From: Polyangia bacterium
Lineage (GTDB): Bacteria > Myxococcota_A > Polyangia > Polyangiales > JAUICN01
NCBI GenBank assembly: GCA_030427835.1
Contig: JAUICN010000004.1
Span: forward strand, 241,413 to 305,412
DNA length: 64,000 nucleotides
Direction of reading: 5' to 3'
Shown here piece after piece: positions 62,892-64,000 of this stretch. Positions within the stretch are counted from its first letter, which is position 1, and each line of letters starts with the position of its first letter. The notes beneath the pieces were generated by a model, which did no database searches, was not told the DNA's origin, and worked only from the letters and a program-made list of their open reading frames with translations. A program made the position numbers and the translations under genes.

Positions 62892-64000
62892 CTTCCAGTC
62901 GCCTAGCTTCCAGTCGCCTAGCTTCCAGTCGCCTGGCGTCCGTGGGCGTGGCTACCCAGGGGCTAGCCGTTTAGGTGCGCCTGGTCTGTGGGTGGTGGCC
63001 CTGGGAACGTTGTTGTCGGCCTGCGCAAGCACGGGGTTTCTCCCTGGAGATGAAAGCGGAGCCACCCTGTTGCAACGCCGATCCCATGCTCGCCCCTTCC
63101 GCCCCCCAGAAGCAAAAAGATCCGGGCCCCAAGGAAGCATGGATCTTCTTTGGAGCCGACGTTTCTCCACTTCCTGGGACGGAAGCTACATTGCCACCCA
63201 GATGAGCAAGCCCGTCATCGATCACGATCAGGCTCGGGTGTACGTCGGCACCGACAGGGGTCGCATTCTCGGGCTGGGTTGGAATGGTAAACTCCAGTTC
63301 AAGGCCCATATCTCTGCCACCGATATTCCCACGGGCGGTACTGCCGTTGCTGGCGCCGTAGCCATCGGTGACCAGGGGCGCCGTCTCTACGCCGTTACGG
63401 TATCCGGCGGTGTGCATGCCTTCACCGTTCCCACAAATCGTGTGGCAGGGGGCTCCCAATGGAGCGTGCAGTTGGGCGAACCCATCTCCGCGTCGCCAGT
63501 GGTCGTGGGCGAGCAGCTCATCGTGGTCACGGACGCAGACACATTGACGTCCCTCGATCGTTCCAACGGTGCGGTTCTCTGGACCCGTCGCCGTCCCAGG
63601 CAAGGGGGCTTTGCCGTGGCGGGCCATTCCGGCCTTGAGCGGGAAGGGGGCCAACAGAACATGGACTATCAGAACAATGACCCGCCAACGGGCAGCGAGC
63701 GTCTGTTTGTGGGTTACACCGACGGAAGCGTCGGTTGCATTGAGGTACAGACGGGTGGTTCCTGCTGGGAGCGTGACACCTCCATCGATGTGCCCATCGA
63801 TCCCTCAGACGTCATTACCGTCTTCGATGTGGACACCACCCCCGTTTGGGTGTCCAGCTCGGAGCTGTACGTAGCCTCCCACGCGGCGGGCCTTTACGTG
63901 TTGGATCCAAAAAACGGTACCGTCCTGTACCGGGACCCGACGCTCACAGGAATCTCCCAAATGGAACGCGGTGGCCCCAATACCCTGTGGATGGCCTCCG
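62881..64000 (+). CDS. BamB-like PQQ-propeller lipoprotein (3' partial)
   Basis: Open frame from GTG 62881 (overlapping the previous gene by 11 nt) to the window edge, 373 residues visible. N-terminus holds a three-fold FQSPS repeat, then a signal with lipobox (WVVALGTLLSAC-A). The rest shows propeller blades: DHDQARVYVGTDRGRILGLG, QGRRLYAVTVSGGVHAF, PVVVGEQLIVVTDADTLTSLDRSNGAVLW, GSERLFVGYTDGSVGCIE, ELYVASHAAGLYVLDPKNG. BamB is a lipoprotein of the outer-membrane barrel assembly machine. No ATG near the start, so the GTG choice is based on the signal peptide. Confidence 0.75.
   Translation, partial: MRPNFQSPSFQSPSFQSPGVRGRGYPGASRLGAPGLWVVALGTLLSACASTGFLPGDESGATLLQRRSHARPFRPPEAKRSGPQGSMDLLWSRRFSTSWDGSYIATQMSKPVIDHDQARVYVGTDRGRILGLGWNGKLQFKAHISATDIPTGGTAVAGAVAIGDQGRRLYAVTVSGGVHAFTVPTNRVAGGSQWSVQLGEPISASPVVVGEQLIVVTDADTLTSLDRSNGAVLWTRRRPRQGGFAVAGHSGLEREGGQQNMDYQNNDPPTGSERLFVGYTDGSVGCIEVQTGGSCWERDTSIDVPIDPSDVITVFDVDTTPVWVSSSELYVASHAAGLYVLDPKNGTVLYRDPTLTGISQMERGGPNTLWMAS
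62892..62936 (+). repeat. 15-bp x3 repeat at start of bamB-like gene
   Basis: cttccagtcgcctag three times (last copy ends gg). Encodes the FQSPS repeats upstream of the signal peptide. Confidence 0.9.

Overview
This is a compact, GC-rich bacterial chromosome segment. It carries three Hanks-type Ser/Thr kinases (two with PEGA repeats), a PP2C phosphatase, many lipoproteins and a metalloprotease with a MYXO-CTERM-like tail. Together with the gene orders, this points to a predatory or social delta-type lineage (Myxococcota, Bradymonadota or a relative). That placement is inference from gene content; there is no rRNA here. I see no tRNA, rRNA, CRISPR array or prophage. No stretch longer than about 300 bp lacks a gene.

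Layout. 1-3990: the C-terminal part of a PEGA kinase, a pilin-like gene pair on the minus strand, and an enoyl-CoA hydratase. 4003-5017: an accessory gene joining a DUF1016/YhcG N-domain to a staphylococcal-nuclease domain, with a palindrome and two copies of a 15-bp motif upstream. 5083-6996 (minus): phosphoesterase, Rieske protein, methionine aminopeptidase. 7026-17020 (plus): a nearly gapless run of bcp, M50 protease, scpA, scpB, glyQ, glyS, a PPDK-like protein lacking its C-terminal barrel, and a Ser/Thr kinase, mostly joined by 4-nt ATGA/GTGA overlaps. 17275-18241: a RAYT (REP-associated tyrosine transposase) flanked by the same 15-bp motif. 18312-24860: two propeller-like lipoproteins and mutS. 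24910-33200: a lipoprotein, then hisC, lipoprotein, aroA, cmk, rpsA and an AI-2E/PerM-type membrane protein. 33208-39637: PP2C, a TPR-like protein, a VUT/YhhQ transporter, a secreted protein plus matrixin-like protease pair, and a third kinase. 39644-43287 (minus): gap, pgk, tpiA, secG. 43385-45995 (minus): a protein resembling a type III secretion inner rod, a FliA/WhiG-type sigma factor, and a CorC/HlyC protein. 46013-56216: homoserine-kinase-like protein, a very long S41 protease, CCA-adding enzyme, a RHH/PIN toxin-antitoxin pair, a PHP phosphatase, an LPG-synthase-TM protein and aspartokinase. 56251-64000: a 1482-residue membrane protein of unknown function, a ComEA-like protein, an outer-membrane-like protein, and a YfgM-like plus BamB-like pair cut by the window edge.

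How the genes work together. Most of the window is housekeeping: chromosome segregation, tRNA charging, glycolysis, aromatic and aspartate-family amino acids, and mismatch repair. This is interleaved with envelope and signalling genes. The three kinases and the PP2C phosphatase form a reversible Ser/Thr phosphorylation layer. Accessory DNA is limited to the RAYT, the DUF1016-nuclease gene, the PIN/RHH pair and possibly the rod-like/sigma pair.

The most unusual window-wide pattern is the recurrence of short tandem repeats with a period of exactly 15 bp. They have unrelated sequences and lie in the tails or linkers of at least ten genes (echA, scpA, scpB, mutS, cmk, secG, pgk, the LPG-TM gene, the 1482-residue protein and the bamB-like gene). 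One more lies in a noncoding promoter region. An 18-bp x6 array (PPDK-like gene), an 18-bp pair (mutS) and a 26-bp palindromic array (sigma-factor 3' end) accompany them.
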